Shown here in pieces: positions 40,928-49,325 of a stretch of DNA of 57,898 bases (position 1 is its first letter; each line of letters opens with the position of its first letter). The translations under genes and the position numbers were made by a program. Under the pieces are notes generated by a model. That model was not told where the DNA came from, did not search any database, and saw nothing but the letters and a program-made list of their open reading frames with translations. Source of the stretch: Candidatus Peribacteraceae bacterium (GTDB taxonomy: Bacteria > Patescibacteriota > Gracilibacteria > Peribacterales > Peribacteraceae); the NCBI GenBank assembly GCA_028703835.1, contig JAQVMB010000001.1, forward strand, positions 79,455 through 137,352, in the 5' to 3' direction.

Positions 40928-42948
40928 TGATTATGTATATCCCTTCTTTCGTGCAACGCTTCCGTGTGCCTGACCGTTTGCAGCCGTTCCTGCGGCGCAT
41001 CGAGCGGCGGAGCTTCTCATACGGTTTGATCCTGTGTCTTCTCCTTGGCGGCAGCTATGCATTGTTCACCGGTGATGAGTCAACGGACGCGCAGGACCAA
41101 GCGGTGGCCGCGGTGGAACGCCGCACGATCGTGACGTCGGTGAAGGCGGTGGGGACGGTGACGTTCGCGAGCGAGCAGGAAATGCAATTCAACCAGAAAG
41201 GCACCGTTGCCCGCGTGCTCTTCAAGGAAGGTGATGCCGTGAAGAAGGGGCAGGTGATCGCCGAGCTGGACAAAACGACCGTCCTCGCCGATATCCGGCA
41301 GGCGGAACTGTCGGTGGGAGCCAGCTACTTGCAGCTGCAGCAGCAGCAGAGCGAGCGCCAGCAGCAGATTATCGAAGCGGAGAACGCCCTGCGCGAAACC
41401 GAGCGGCAGTTCCAGCAGGCGCAGAACAGCCTGCAGGTGGCCCAGGAGGAGCTGCCGTCGGACCTGGAGGCGGCGCAGCGAGCCGTTGCGGAAAAGGAAG
41501 CGGCGCTCGCGCAGGCGCAGGCGGAGCTGGCCAAGACGCAGCAGACGGAGCTGCAATCCCTCGCCAAGACGACGCAGGACATCCTCGCGGATTCAGAAAA
41601 GCTTCTCGACACATTGTACGGAGTCCTTACGCAGGGGAGTTCCGCACGCCCTCCGCGGGGAAATTACACGTTGGATATTTACCATCAGCTCTTCCGGGAT
41701 TTGTCCGCGAAACAACAAGTGGAACGCAGTTATCTGGATGCCGTTCGTTCGGCGGAACAGATGCGCGGGACGTACGGTGACACACTCTCCACACAGCGGA
41801 CTCCTTCCGTCCTCCTCACGGCTCTCGGGGAAGCGGAAACCCTTGCGGAAGCCGTACACCTTCTTTCGGAGGGCATGTATGCCATGCTGCAGGGGGCGAC
41901 GACGGATGCGGACAACTTCACCGTCGCGGACCTGGCATCCACCCGCACCACGGTGAGCTCCGCCCGTTCGACGGCCTCAGCGCTCATGCAGAGCGCCCAG
42001 ACCGCGCGGTCCAATCTTGCCGCCGCCACATCGTCGGGCGACGGCATACCGAGCCTCACGCTGAAGCAGAAGGAAGATGCGGTCGTGTCGGCCGGGAATG
42101 CCCTGACACAGGCAAAGGCAAATCTCCAGTTGCTCCAGACGAAGACGCCGGGCGACCTGGAACAACAGCAGGCGGCCATCGCGAAAATGCAGGAGGAGCT
42201 CCAGTCGAAGAAGGCGGCGGTGCAGTCCACCAAGACGAGCGTGGATGTGAATATCCAGCTCAAGCAGAATGATGTCGCGCAGAAGTCCACGTCGCTCTCC
42301 AAGACGCGCAAGACCGTGGAAGACTACCAGCTCGTCGCACCGTTCGACGGCGTCGTCCGCCGCATCGACTACCAGGTGGGTGACAACCTGTTGGATACCG
42401 GTGAAGACAAATCCGTCGTGTTGGAGAATCCGGATTTCCTCATCGTGACGATTCCGCTGGACCAGGTGGACGTGGTCCGTGTCCTGCGGGACATGCCCGC
42501 AGCCATCGTATTTGATGCCGTTCCCGGGCAGACGTTCCAAGGCGCCGTCGACGAGATCAACCCCGTTCCGATCGTGCAGTCGAGCGTCGTGTCCTACGAG
42601 GTGGCCGTGAAGTTGGCGACGCCCGAGAGCCTCACGATCCTCTCCGGCATGACCGCGACCGTGGAAATCGAGACGGCCCGCAAGGAGAGCGTGGTTGCCG
42701 TGCCCAATCTGGCGCTGAAGACGATCGGCACGGCGAAGACCGTGCAGAAAGCGTCGGGAGAGACGGCGACGGTGACGATCGGCGTGACGGACGGCCGGTA
42801 CACGGAGATCCTCTCCGGTGTGCAGGAAGGGGAGAGCGTTGTCTCCGTGAACGTGTCCGCCGCCGGCTCCGCAACCAGTACCAACGCCAACTCCGCGCAG
42901 CAATTGATGCGCATGGGCGGAGGGATGGGAGGGCCGCGGGGCGGCTGA
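40927..42948 (+). CDS. HlyD/MacA/YknX-type membrane fusion protein, second system
   Basis: 673 residues, longer than most MacA proteins. One membrane helix (about 34-49), lipoyl half (FNQKGTVARVLFKEGDAVKKGQVIAELDK), a very long helical hairpin (~120-470, Gln/Ala-rich), second lipoyl half (LVAPFDGVVRRIDYQVGD), beta-barrel, and a Gly/Met-rich tail (MRMGGGMGGPRGG). It connects the downstream ABC ATPase and permease to the substrate outside. The start is ATG 40927, or ATG 40933 two codons later. Confidence 0.88.
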   Translation: MIMYIPSFVQRFRVPDRLQPFLRRIERRSFSYGLILCLLLGGSYALFTGDESTDAQDQAVAAVERRTIVTSVKAVGTVTFASEQEMQFNQKGTVARVLFKEGDAVKKGQVIAELDKTTVLADIRQAELSVGASYLQLQQQQSERQQQIIEAENALRETERQFQQAQNSLQVAQEELPSDLEAAQRAVAEKEAALAQAQAELAKTQQTELQSLAKTTQDILADSEKLLDTLYGVLTQGSSARPPRGNYTLDIYHQLFRDLSAKQQVERSYLDAVRSAEQMRGTYGDTLSTQRTPSVLLTALGEAETLAEAVHLLSEGMYAMLQGATTDADNFTVADLASTRTTVSSARSTASALMQSAQTARSNLAAATSSGDGIPSLTLKQKEDAVVSAGNALTQAKANLQLLQTKTPGDLEQQQAAIAKMQEELQSKKAAVQSTKTSVDVNIQLKQNDVAQKSTSLSKTRKTVEDYQLVAPFDGVVRRIDYQVGDNLLDTGEDKSVVLENPDFLIVTIPLDQVDVVRVLRDMPAAIVFDAVPGQTFQGAVDEINPVPIVQSSVVSYEVAVKLATPESLTILSGMTATVEIETARKESVVAVPNLALKTIGTAKTVQKASGETATVTIGVTDGRYTEILSGVQEGESVVSVNVSAAGSATSTNANSAQQLMRMGGGMGGPRGG

Positions 42949-42980
42949 ACCATCCGCATTTCAGATTATACCGTCTCTCC

Positions 42981-43646
42981 ATGATTCAGCTGCGCCACAT
43001 CATCAAGTCGTATCCGCTCGGAGAGGAGCGGCTTGTCGTGCTGAAGGGCATTGCGCTCACGATCAAGCGTGGGGAATTTGCCGCCATCATGGGGCCGTCC
43101 GGATCGGGCAAATCCACGCTCATGAACATCATCGGTCTTCTGGATACGCCGACGACGGGATCCTATCTCCTGGAGGGAAAGGAAGTGGGGAATTTGAGCG
43201 AGAACGAGCAGGCGGACGTGCGGAGTTCCCGTATCGGGTTCGTTTTCCAGGCGTTTAATCTCCTGCCGCGGATGGATGCGTTGCGCCAGGTGATGCAGCC
43301 GCTCCTGTATCAGGGCGTGCACCGTTCGCTGGCGGAAAAGCGGGCGCGGGAAGCGCTGCATATCGTCGGCCTCTCCGAACGCATTTCCCACAACCCCAAC
43401 GAGCTTTCCGGCGGACAACAGCAGCGCGTCGCCATCGCGCGGGCGCTCGTCACGGATCCGGCCATCATCCTGGCGGACGAGCCCACGGGCGCGCTGGATA
43501 CGCAGACCGGCGAAGAAGTGATGGAGATCCTCACGTCGCTCAACAAGCGGGGAAAGACCATCGTCATGGTGACGCACGAGCCGCGCGTCGCGGGTTTCGC
43601 GCACCGCACCATCCATATCCAGGACGGCCTTATCCTTACACAATGA
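42981..43646 (+). CDS. MacB/LolD-type ABC transporter ATPase, second system
   Basis: 221 residues, complete: Walker [11 protein letters not shown]-loop [11 protein letters not shown], signature [14 protein letters not shown], Walker [15 protein letters not shown]-loop MVTHEPR. Pairs with the permease at 43789. It is only moderately similar to the first ATPase in this window outside the motifs, so the two exporters are distinct. Confidence 0.94.
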   Translation: MIQLRHIIKSYPLGEERLVVLKGIALTIKRGEFAAIMGPSGSGKSTLMNIIGLLDTPTTGSYLLEGKEVGNLSENEQADVRSSRIGFVFQAFNLLPRMDALRQVMQPLLYQGVHRSLAEKRAREALHIVGLSERISHNPNELSGGQQQRVAIARALVTDPAIILADEPTGALDTQTGEEVMEILTSLNKRGKTIVMVTHEPRVAGFAHRTIHIQDGLILTQ

Positions 43647-43674
43647 TTTCCACGTTTGTTTCTGCCGGCTGCAC

Positions 43675-43760
43675 TTCTCTCCCGGAAGCTCTCAGCTATC
43701 AGCGGTCAGCTGTCAGAATGCCTGAAAGCCGGAAGCTGACGACTGAAAGCTTCTCTGTTT
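43675..43760. repeat. CAGCT-rich palindromic repeat in the second exporter operon
   Basis: CCGGAAGCTCTCAGCTATCA, CAGCGGTCAGCTGTCAG, GCCTGAAAGCCGGAAGC and GACGACTGAAAGC. Same words as at 33120-33210; both copies sit just before a permease gene. Confidence 0.7.
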
Positions 43761-43788
43761 CTCTCTCCGCTTCCATCCGCCCCGTCAC

Positions 43789-45018
43789 ATGAACTTCCTC
43801 GAGAACATCCGCAACGCGCTCGGCGCCATCGGGAGCAACAAAATGCGCTCCGGCCTCACGATGCTCGGCATCATCATCGGCGTGTCGTCGGTGGTGCTGC
43901 TCGTGGCCATCGGGCAGGGCGCGCAACGCAGCGTCACGTCGCGCATCCAGAATCTGGGAACGAACCTGCTCACCGTCTCACCCGGCAGTCCCAACCAGAC
44001 GAACGTGCGGTTCGGCGGCGGCGGAGGCGGCGGAAGCACGACGGCGTTGCAAATGACGGACGCGGAGGCCATCAAGGAATTCGTGACGGGACTCAGCGGC
44101 ATCGAGCCGGAGATGCGCAGCCGATTCCAAGTGATTTACGGCAGCAAAAACACGAACACGACGGTCGTGGGCACCACGGAGGCGTATACCGCCGTCCGTA
44201 ACGCGCCGCTTGCGTACGGGAGTTTCATCACGGCGGAGCACGTCGCGAACGTGGAGCGGGTGGCGGTGCTGGGGCCCACGACGCTCTCCACGCTCTTTCC
44301 GGATGATCCGGATCCGTTGGGCAGGGACATCCGCATCGGCGGCAACATCTTCACGGTCATCGGTGTGATGGAGTCCAAGGGCCAACAGGGATTGGATAAT
44401 TCCGACGACATGATTTTGGTCCCGGTCACCTCCATGCAGAAGCGCCTCACGGGAGCGGAGACGCTCAGTTCCATCGCCGTGTCCGTCGCGGAGGCGTCGG
44501 ACATGGACCGTGTTCAAGAGATGATTACGGCGGTTCTCCTCAACGAGCACCGGATCACGGACGTGAGCAAGCAGGATTTCACCGTCCTCAACCAGGCGGA
44601 CGCGGTGGAAACGCTCAACGAAGTGACGTCCACGTTCACGCTGCTCCTCGGCGGCATCGCCGCGATTTCACTGTTGGTCGGCGGCATCGGCGTGATGAAC
44701 ATCATGCTCGTGTCGGTGACGGAACGGACGCGGGAGATCGGCGTCCGCAAGGCCATCGGCGCGAAGAAACGCGACATTCTCCTGCAGTTCCTCGTTGAGG
44801 CGGTGGTGCTGAGCGTGCTGGGCGGCCTGGTGGGCATTCTCTTCAGCGCCATCGGTTCGTGGCTGGTGACGCTGTATGCCAGCCTGGACGCAAGCATCGC
44901 CCTCTCGTCGGTCTTCCTGGCGTTCGGGTTCTCCGTGTGTGTGGGCGTCTGCTTCGGCATGCTGCCGGCGTGGAAGGCGGCGAAGCTGCGGCCGATCGAG
45001 GCGCTGCGGTATGAGTGA
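43789..45018 (+). CDS. MacB/FtsX-type ABC permease, second system
   Basis: 409 residues with the MacB plan: first helix GLTMLGIIIGVSSVVLLVAIG, a PCD domain (with a Gly-rich run FGGGGGGGS near residue 75), three C-terminal helices and GGIGVMNIMLVSVTERTREIGVRKAIGA, ending PIEALRYE. Here a single permease would work as a homodimer, unlike the two-permease first system. Last gene before the transposase unit. Confidence 0.93.
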   Translation: MNFLENIRNALGAIGSNKMRSGLTMLGIIIGVSSVVLLVAIGQGAQRSVTSRIQNLGTNLLTVSPGSPNQTNVRFGGGGGGGSTTALQMTDAEAIKEFVTGLSGIEPEMRSRFQVIYGSKNTNTTVVGTTEAYTAVRNAPLAYGSFITAEHVANVERVAVLGPTTLSTLFPDDPDPLGRDIRIGGNIFTVIGVMESKGQQGLDNSDDMILVPVTSMQKRLTGAETLSSIAVSVAEASDMDRVQEMITAVLLNEHRITDVSKQDFTVLNQADAVETLNEVTSTFTLLLGGIAAISLLVGGIGVMNIMLVSVTERTREIGVRKAIGAKKRDILLQFLVEAVVLSVLGGLVGILFSAIGSWLVTLYASLDASIALSSVFLAFGFSVCVGVCFGMLPAWKAAKLRPIEALRYE

Positions 45019-45078
45019 GCGGGCGTTCTGCGAAGGGATGGAACGGAAATGAACAGGAACAGAACACAAAAATCGTGG

Positions 45079-45119
45079 CATGCCTCTCGGAGGCATGGTT
45101 CTGCGGCCTTTGAGGCCGC
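45079..45119. repeat. Upstream REP pair
   Basis: Hairpin CATGCCTC-TCG-GAGGCATG (45079-45097) followed by GCGGCCT-TTG-AGGCCGC (45103-45119). Confidence 0.85.
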
Positions 45120-45136
45120 ACAGGAAGAATTATGAT
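45109..45136 (+). promoter_or_regulatory. Promoter of the REP transposase
   Basis: TTTGAG (45109-45114, in the REP hairpin), 16-nt spacer, TATGAT (45131-45136); ATG 6 nt later. Confidence 0.45.
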
Positions 45137-45142
45137 GAGAGT

Positions 45143-45823
45143 ATGACGGGTACGTTGCAGAAAAGGCACGGCGCATTCCTACCCCATTGGACAATCAAGA
45201 ACGGCATTTATGCCATATGTTTTCGGCTTGCAGATTCGATTCCCCAGATGCAATTGCGCTTATGGCAGCAAGAACGAAGAGACATCCTTGATGCCGCTCA
45301 AACCGGCAAGCGAGATCTTACGCCCCAGGAACGATTGCATCTTGTGCAGTTGAATAGCATGTCCATAGAACGATATCTTCGATGCGGATATGGAGACTGT
45401 TGGCTTCAGCGGGAAACAATCGCAACTATCGTGATTGATGCGTTGAAGTACTTTGAGGGAGAGAGATATCGCCTGTTTGCCTGGTGCGTCATGCCCAATC
45501 ACGTGCACGTAGTTGCTCAACCCTTTCCCGGTCAAACCCTCAGTGCCATTCTTCAGAGTTGGAAAGGGTTTACTGCCAGAGAAGCGAACAAGACGCTCCG
45601 TAGAACCGGAATGTTTTGGCAGCGGGAATACTTTGATCGATGGATACGCACGGCGGATGAACTTCAACATCACATCGCATATACTTGGGAAAACCCTGCT
45701 CTTGCCGGTCATGCCGCATGGCGATGGCGCTGGAAAATGGAAGAGGAGAGCGTTCGAACATTTATCCGTTCACATCCTGATTCACCCTGGAGCGGGCTCG
45801 AAGCCCGCGAAACCGCTCGCTGA
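45143..45823 (+). CDS. REP-associated tyrosine transposase (RAYT, IS200/IS605-like Y1 HUH)
   Basis: 226 residues. The HUH motif is in CVMPNHVHVVAQP; the single catalytic Tyr is probably in FWQREYFDRWI, followed by HHIAYTWENPALAG, which is typical of RAYTs. These enzymes cut single-stranded REP hairpins and are thought to have spread REP/BIME sequences; they are usually single-copy and domesticated. ATG 45143 fits the family start and lies 6 nt after a -10. The last codons overlap the downstream REP hairpin. The gene looks intact. Confidence 0.9.
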   Translation: MTGTLQKRHGAFLPHWTIKNGIYAICFRLADSIPQMQLRLWQQERRDILDAAQTGKRDLTPQERLHLVQLNSMSIERYLRCGYGDCWLQRETIATIVIDALKYFEGERYRLFAWCVMPNHVHVVAQPFPGQTLSAILQSWKGFTAREANKTLRRTGMFWQREYFDRWIRTADELQHHIAYTWENPALAGHAAWRWRWKMEEESVRTFIRSHPDSPWSGLEARETAR

Positions 45824-45832
45824 AAGCGAGCG
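45792..45832. repeat. Downstream REP pair
   Basis: Hairpin GCGGGCT-CGA-AGCCCGC (45792-45808) inside the transposase C-terminus, then CGCTCGCT-GAA-AGCGAGCG (45814-45832), 8-bp perfect arms. Confidence 0.85.
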
Positions 45833-45916
45833 TCACATGTTTGCTGTTTGTGTTTGTTTCCGTTCTGCCGATATGTGGAACCATCCGGCACTACTATCAA
45901 TAACAATTGTCGTGGC

Positions 45917-46642
45917 TTACTTGTCCGTGCCCGCTTTCCATTCCCAGATCACGTGGCCGTGCACGTTCCGGATGGCCTCGATGATGTCTTCATCCGTCAG
46001 TTTCTCCGTGGAGGCGGCATGTATATCGAGGTAATCGAGAACGCCCCGCATGATCTTCACGAAGACGCCTCCTTTGAGATCTTGCGCATTCAAGGCCTTC
46101 GTCTGGAGAAGCCCGCGGTGGATCGCTTCCTTCCAGCAGGGTCGCAGCTTGTGTTTCAGGAGCTGCCAACGCAACGTGCAGGTCTGGTACTTCCGCAGCA
46201 ATGTTTCACGTACGTCCGTTTCGCTCGCATCGTTACGTTGCACGAGGACCGCATGTTTCTTCAGGGTTGCGAGGTCCACGTTGCGCACTTCACCCAGGGC
46301 GGGAATGGTGAGCAACGCCCTCAGCATGCATGTGTGCTCCGTAGCAAAAATTTCATACCCTTTGATCGTCGCCGCACCCTTGAAGAAGATGGAGCAGTCA
46401 TCGTCTTCTCTTCCTCTGTCGACACTCGCTTCGATGGTGATGGCGGAGCCGGGAGTGAATTGCATGGCGATGCGTTCCAGCTCCAGACCGATCACAAAAC
46501 CCGCTTCCTGTCGCGTCAGCGATGCGATCTTGTTGATCTCTCGTCCTACGACAGAACCGATTTCGGCTTTCGAAAGCCGTAATCCTTGGGCGATGTACTC
46601 TCGTTGCTTCTCGGTGCTGGCGCACGGTTTCCCTTTGGGCAT
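45917..46642 (-). CDS. Unknown basic helical protein
   Basis: 241 residues from ATG 46642 (MPKGKPCASTEKQREYIAQG), chosen because TTGACT-18-TATATT ends 6 nt upstream. The first 60 residues resemble a helix-turn-helix-like helical block (LRLSKAEIGSVVGREINKIA). The middle includes IFFKGAATIKGYEIFATEHTC and the C-terminus an amphipathic region (TDEDIIEAIRNVHGHVIWEW). No signal peptide or membrane helix. I do not recognise a family. The upstream gene on the same strand (46701) ends 58 nt away. Confidence 0.55.
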   Translation of the reverse strand: MPKGKPCASTEKQREYIAQGLRLSKAEIGSVVGREINKIASLTRQEAGFVIGLELERIAMQFTPGSAITIEASVDRGREDDDCSIFFKGAATIKGYEIFATEHTCMLRALLTIPALGEVRNVDLATLKKHAVLVQRNDASETDVRETLLRKYQTCTLRWQLLKHKLRPCWKEAIHRGLLQTKALNAQDLKGGVFVKIMRGVLDYLDIHAASTEKLTDEDIIEAIRNVHGHVIWEWKAGTDK

Positions 46643-46648
46643 GTGTGT

Positions 46649-46678
46649 AATATATATAACAAAATACAAAATAGTCAA
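46649..46678 (-). promoter_or_regulatory. Promoter of the unknown gene at 45917-46642
   Basis: TTGACT (46678-46673), 18-nt spacer, TATATT (46654-46649) on the minus strand; ATG 6 nt later. Confidence 0.65.
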
Positions 46679-46700
46679 ATAGCATTGGATGTGGAATTCC

Positions 46701-47726
46701 TCACCAAACCGTCCGTTTTCCCTCATACCGTATCAGCGTCACGCCGGTTTGCTGCCCCAAAAGTTCCTTCGAGAGGGGATCGTTGTAATCGGAATCGTAG
46801 ACGACCGTGTCGATACCGGCGTTGAGGATCATCTTGGCGCAGATCACGCACGGGAATGTGTTGCAGTAGAGCGTGGAGTTTTCGATATTGATGCCGAACT
46901 TCGCGGCTTGCGTGATGGCGTTCTGTTCCGCATGCGTCCCGCGGCAGATTTCCGCGCGCTGTCCCGATGGGATGCCGAGTTTCTCGCGCAGGCACCCGCC
47001 CATCTCCGCGCAGTGGGGGACGCCACGCGGCGCGCCGTTGTACCCGGACGTGAGTTGCTGCTTGTCTTTCGCGATCACGGCTCCGACTTTCCGGCGCAGG
47101 CACGTCGCGCGCTTCGCCCACGTGTAGGCGATCTCCATGAAGATCTCATGGAAGGACGGACGCGCCTCGCCGCTGAGGAGCTTGAGGAAGTGGTCGAGTT
47201 TCGCGTCGAGAGCTTCGAGCGTCCCTTCGTTGATGATGAGGTAATCGCAGCGATCGAGGCACCGTTGCACCTGCTGGCCGTCAGGCGGCTCGCCGATACC
47301 CTTCTCGCGGTTCAGACGTTCCAGGATTTGTTCCTTCGTGAGGGCCGATCCTTCGCGGTTGCGCGCCTGCAGCCGCAGCACGACGGTGTCGGTCCCCGCC
47401 GTCACGCCGATCAGGCGGAAGCCGGGGATCTTGCGCAGTTCCGATTCTTCGGCGGGATTGCGGATGCCGTCGATCACCCAGTCCTTCGGTTCGCGCTCCA
47501 CGGATTCACGCACCATCTTCCCCAGAACGCCAGGCCCCTGCGTCCGCCGCAAGTCGTTGCCGACGTTCTGCAGGTTCTCGCGCGTGTGTTCCAGCCCGCG
47601 CTTCGTGGCTTCCGCCCGGACCATGTCCGAAAGGCTGATGGCCGTGAAGCCCCGTTGCTGCAGGAGCTTCACGATCTCTCCCTTGCCGCTCCCCATGGTG
47701 CCCGTGAGTCCGATGTGGCGTTGCAT
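46701..47726 (-). CDS. P-loop kinase / dCMP deaminase fusion protein
   Basis: 341 residues. N-terminal ~190: a nucleotide-kinase-like P-loop (GTMGSGKGEIVKLL), with DWVIDGIRNPAEESEL and later YLIINEGTLEAL, resembling dephospho-CoA/adenylate kinase-type proteins. C-terminal ~150: a cytidine/deoxycytidylate deaminase with the zinc motifs GTHAEQNAI (HAE) and FPCVICAKMI (PCxxC). Deoxycytidylate deaminase makes dUMP for thymidylate synthesis. Kinase plus deaminase in one chain resembles yeast-type Dcd1. ATG 47726 (MQRHIGLTG) lies 7 nt after GATACT. The start is preceded by ~180 nt without genes. Confidence 0.88.
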   Translation of the reverse strand: MQRHIGLTGTMGSGKGEIVKLLQQRGFTAISLSDMVRAEATKRGLEHTRENLQNVGNDLRRTQGPGVLGKMVRESVEREPKDWVIDGIRNPAEESELRKIPGFRLIGVTAGTDTVVLRLQARNREGSALTKEQILERLNREKGIGEPPDGQQVQRCLDRCDYLIINEGTLEALDAKLDHFLKLLSGEARPSFHEIFMEIAYTWAKRATCLRRKVGAVIAKDKQQLTSGYNGAPRGVPHCAEMGGCLREKLGIPSGQRAEICRGTHAEQNAITQAAKFGINIENSTLYCNTFPCVICAKMILNAGIDTVVYDSDYNDPLSKELLGQQTGVTLIRYEGKRTVW

Positions 47727-47733
47727 GCGTGCA

Positions 47734-47739
47734 AGTATC
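47734..47739 (-). promoter_or_regulatory. Possible -10 of the kinase/deaminase gene
   Basis: GATACT on the minus strand, 7 nt before the ATG; no clear -35. Confidence 0.35.
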
Positions 47740-47903
47740 GCGGACTGGCGGGCATTTACAAGAGGGGAGTGTCTTTCCGGCATCAAGAAGCGAAAATTAA
47801 GAACATGGAGATTTTGGCTTCATACAAATAAATATGTGATGTCTGGAGTGTGTCTTGAGAGTGGCGTAGCATACGCCTCCACGGTTTCTTTCCTCTCTTT
47901 CGT

Positions 47904-48269
47904 ATGAGTCACTGCCCCCACGAGAGCCGAGCGGATGCAAGCGTCATGATCGGTACCGAAGTCCGGCCGGTCGTGAGCTGCTTCCATACGCTAGAGTCCG
48001 TCATTGATTTGGGGACGCAGACCATTCGGAACGGGAACGGCGACCAGCGACTCCTCACCGCGATTGCGGCCATTGATTGGCGTGGGAGGAGGAATTCTCT
48101 ATTGAATAAATTGCTGGCTGATGAAGGAATAAATGCACATGTGGATCGGCAGGGTGTCATCACGTTTGTGGATGACGAGTGTGGTGAGACGAAAGCAAAA
48201 GTGCTGTCCATTCTGAACGGTCCTCATCACGACGTACATGCCGTGACGGGAACGACTGCCGCTGCCTAG
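47904..48269 (+). CDS. Unknown small protein
   Basis: 121 residues (107 if ATG 47946, MIGTEVRPVV, is used). Contains a helical block (LLTAIAAIDWRGRRNSLLNK) followed by beta-like GINAHVDRQGVITFVDDE. No signal peptide or known motif. Coding is supported by the amino-acid pattern, but no neighbour or promoter explains its role. Confidence 0.4.
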   Translation: MSHCPHESRADASVMIGTEVRPVVSCFHTLESVIDLGTQTIRNGNGDQRLLTAIAAIDWRGRRNSLLNKLLADEGINAHVDRQGVITFVDDECGETKAKVLSILNGPHHDVHAVTGTTAAA

Positions 48270-48367
48270 CGTTGCGGCAGGAGTCTGAGCTCGGCGGATA
48301 ACAGCTTCGGAACGGTGACATTCCAGACATGGTGATGCGCGGAAGGTTGAAGTATGTTTGATTGCTC

Positions 48368-48396
48368 TTTACATCCAAGGTGTACGTGCGTACACT
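48368..48396 (+). promoter_or_regulatory. Promoter of the small gene at 48404
   Basis: TTTACA (48368-48373), 17-nt spacer, TACACT (48391-48396); ATG 7 nt downstream. Confidence 0.6.
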
Positions 48397-48403
48397 CTCG
48401 GAC

Positions 48404-48658
48404 ATGACCACCTTGCTCACCAACCTTCCATCGACGTACGCGCCGCGCGTTACGTTGGATTGCACCGCTTCCCGTTGGCACCGGCAGGAACGGGCGACGC
48501 ACGAAGAGCAATTCCTGGAATGGGTGAGGAACTTTCCCCGGAAGGATGTCCTCCATGTCTATCTCACCGCGACGATTGCAGACCGCGAAAGCCGCTTCCT
48601 CAAGAACAAGCTGCAGGCGCTCGGGTGCACCGTCACGGCGCGCGTCTGCTGTGGCTGA
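48404..48658 (+). CDS. Unknown small protein, 84 residues
   Basis: From ATG 48404 (MTTLLTNLPSTYAPRVTL), fixed by the promoter 7 nt upstream. Helical, with EEQFLEWVRNFP and DRESRFLKNKLQAL, ending in VTARVCCG with a Cys pair. No domain recognised. Followed by the pilin gene after 135 nt. Confidence 0.5.
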   Translation: MTTLLTNLPSTYAPRVTLDCTASRWHRQERATHEEQFLEWVRNFPRKDVLHVYLTATIADRESRFLKNKLQALGCTVTARVCCG

Positions 48659-48708
48659 GCGGCAGCCGTTACGCAAGCACGATTTACGATTTGATCAAGT
48701 GCATGCGG

Positions 48709-48736
48709 TTTACCGTACAGGAAGCTGGTGTAAACT
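48709..48736 (+). promoter_or_regulatory. Possible pilin promoter
   Basis: TTTACC (48709-48714), 16-nt spacer, TAAACT (48731-48736); leader about 50 nt. Confidence 0.4.
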
Positions 48737-48793
48737 TTCCAGCCAGATACGGGTTGCGGCTTTCCGCGGCCTTCTCCTTCCCACTTCTTCTCT

Positions 48794-49261
48794 ATGCGTT
48801 CCTCATCCGTTGGCCGACGGGGGTTCACCCTCATCGAACTCCTGCTCGTGATCGGCATCATTGCCATCCTTGCGTCGATCGTGATCATCGCGATCAATCC
48901 CACCAAGCAGCTGGGCACAGCGCGCGACGCGCAGCGCCGCAGCGATGTCAACACGATCCTGAATGCGGTGTACCAGTACTCCATCGACAACAGCGGCGCA
49001 TTGCCCGGTGATATTCCGGTCACTCCCGCAGACGCCAAGCCCGTTTGCTTGGGTACTGTCACGGGAGCAGCTTGCACCGACGCCCCGGTCAGCGGCGTGG
49101 ACTTGTCAGATCTGACCGGTCCCTACCTCGTGGACATTCCCCAGGATCCGAACAAGGCAGATGCAACTACGACGGGTTATACGATCGTCAAAGATGCCAA
49201 TGATCGTATTACTGTTGCCGCTGTGGGAGAACAAACGGCATCCATCAGCGTCACGCGCTGA
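48794..49261 (+). CDS. Type IV pilin-like protein
   Basis: 155 residues. Short basic leader RSSSVGRRG followed by the prepilin motif G-FTLIELLLVIGIIAIL, where the prepilin peptidase cuts after Gly; then the amphipathic helix (QLGTARDAQRRSDVNTILNA) and a C-terminal beta domain with a Cys pair (residues ~84-93). It is the structural unit of a type IV pilus or pseudopilus. The pilB, pilC, pilD and pilM genes are not in this window. The terminator follows 16 nt after the stop. Confidence 0.93.
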   Translation: MRSSSVGRRGFTLIELLLVIGIIAILASIVIIAINPTKQLGTARDAQRRSDVNTILNAVYQYSIDNSGALPGDIPVTPADAKPVCLGTVTGAACTDAPVSGVDLSDLTGPYLVDIPQDPNKADATTTGYTIVKDANDRITVAAVGEQTASISVTR

Positions 49262-49276
49262 TTGACTTTGGAAAGG

Positions 49277-49310
49277 AAAGCCCTCCGGGAATCGGGGGGC
49301 TTTTTGTTTG
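49277..49310 (+). terminator. Rho-independent terminator of the pilin gene
   Basis: AAAGCCCTCC and GGGGGGCTTT form the stem around GGGAATC, followed by a T-tract. Confidence 0.9.
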
Positions 49311-49325
49311 TTTTCTTTGTTCTGC

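Larger units (their letters stand above)
45041..45865 (+). mobile_element. REP-associated tyrosine transposase unit with terminal inverted repeats
   Basis: The unit is bounded by GAACGGAAA (45041) and TTTCCGTTC (ending 45865), a perfect 9-bp inverted repeat that continues imperfectly as AACAG/CTGTT-type words. Inside are two hairpins, the transposase gene, and two more hairpins (see separate entries). It inserted 22 nt after the permease stop. A gene-less relative lies at 20731-20880. Confidence 0.75.
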
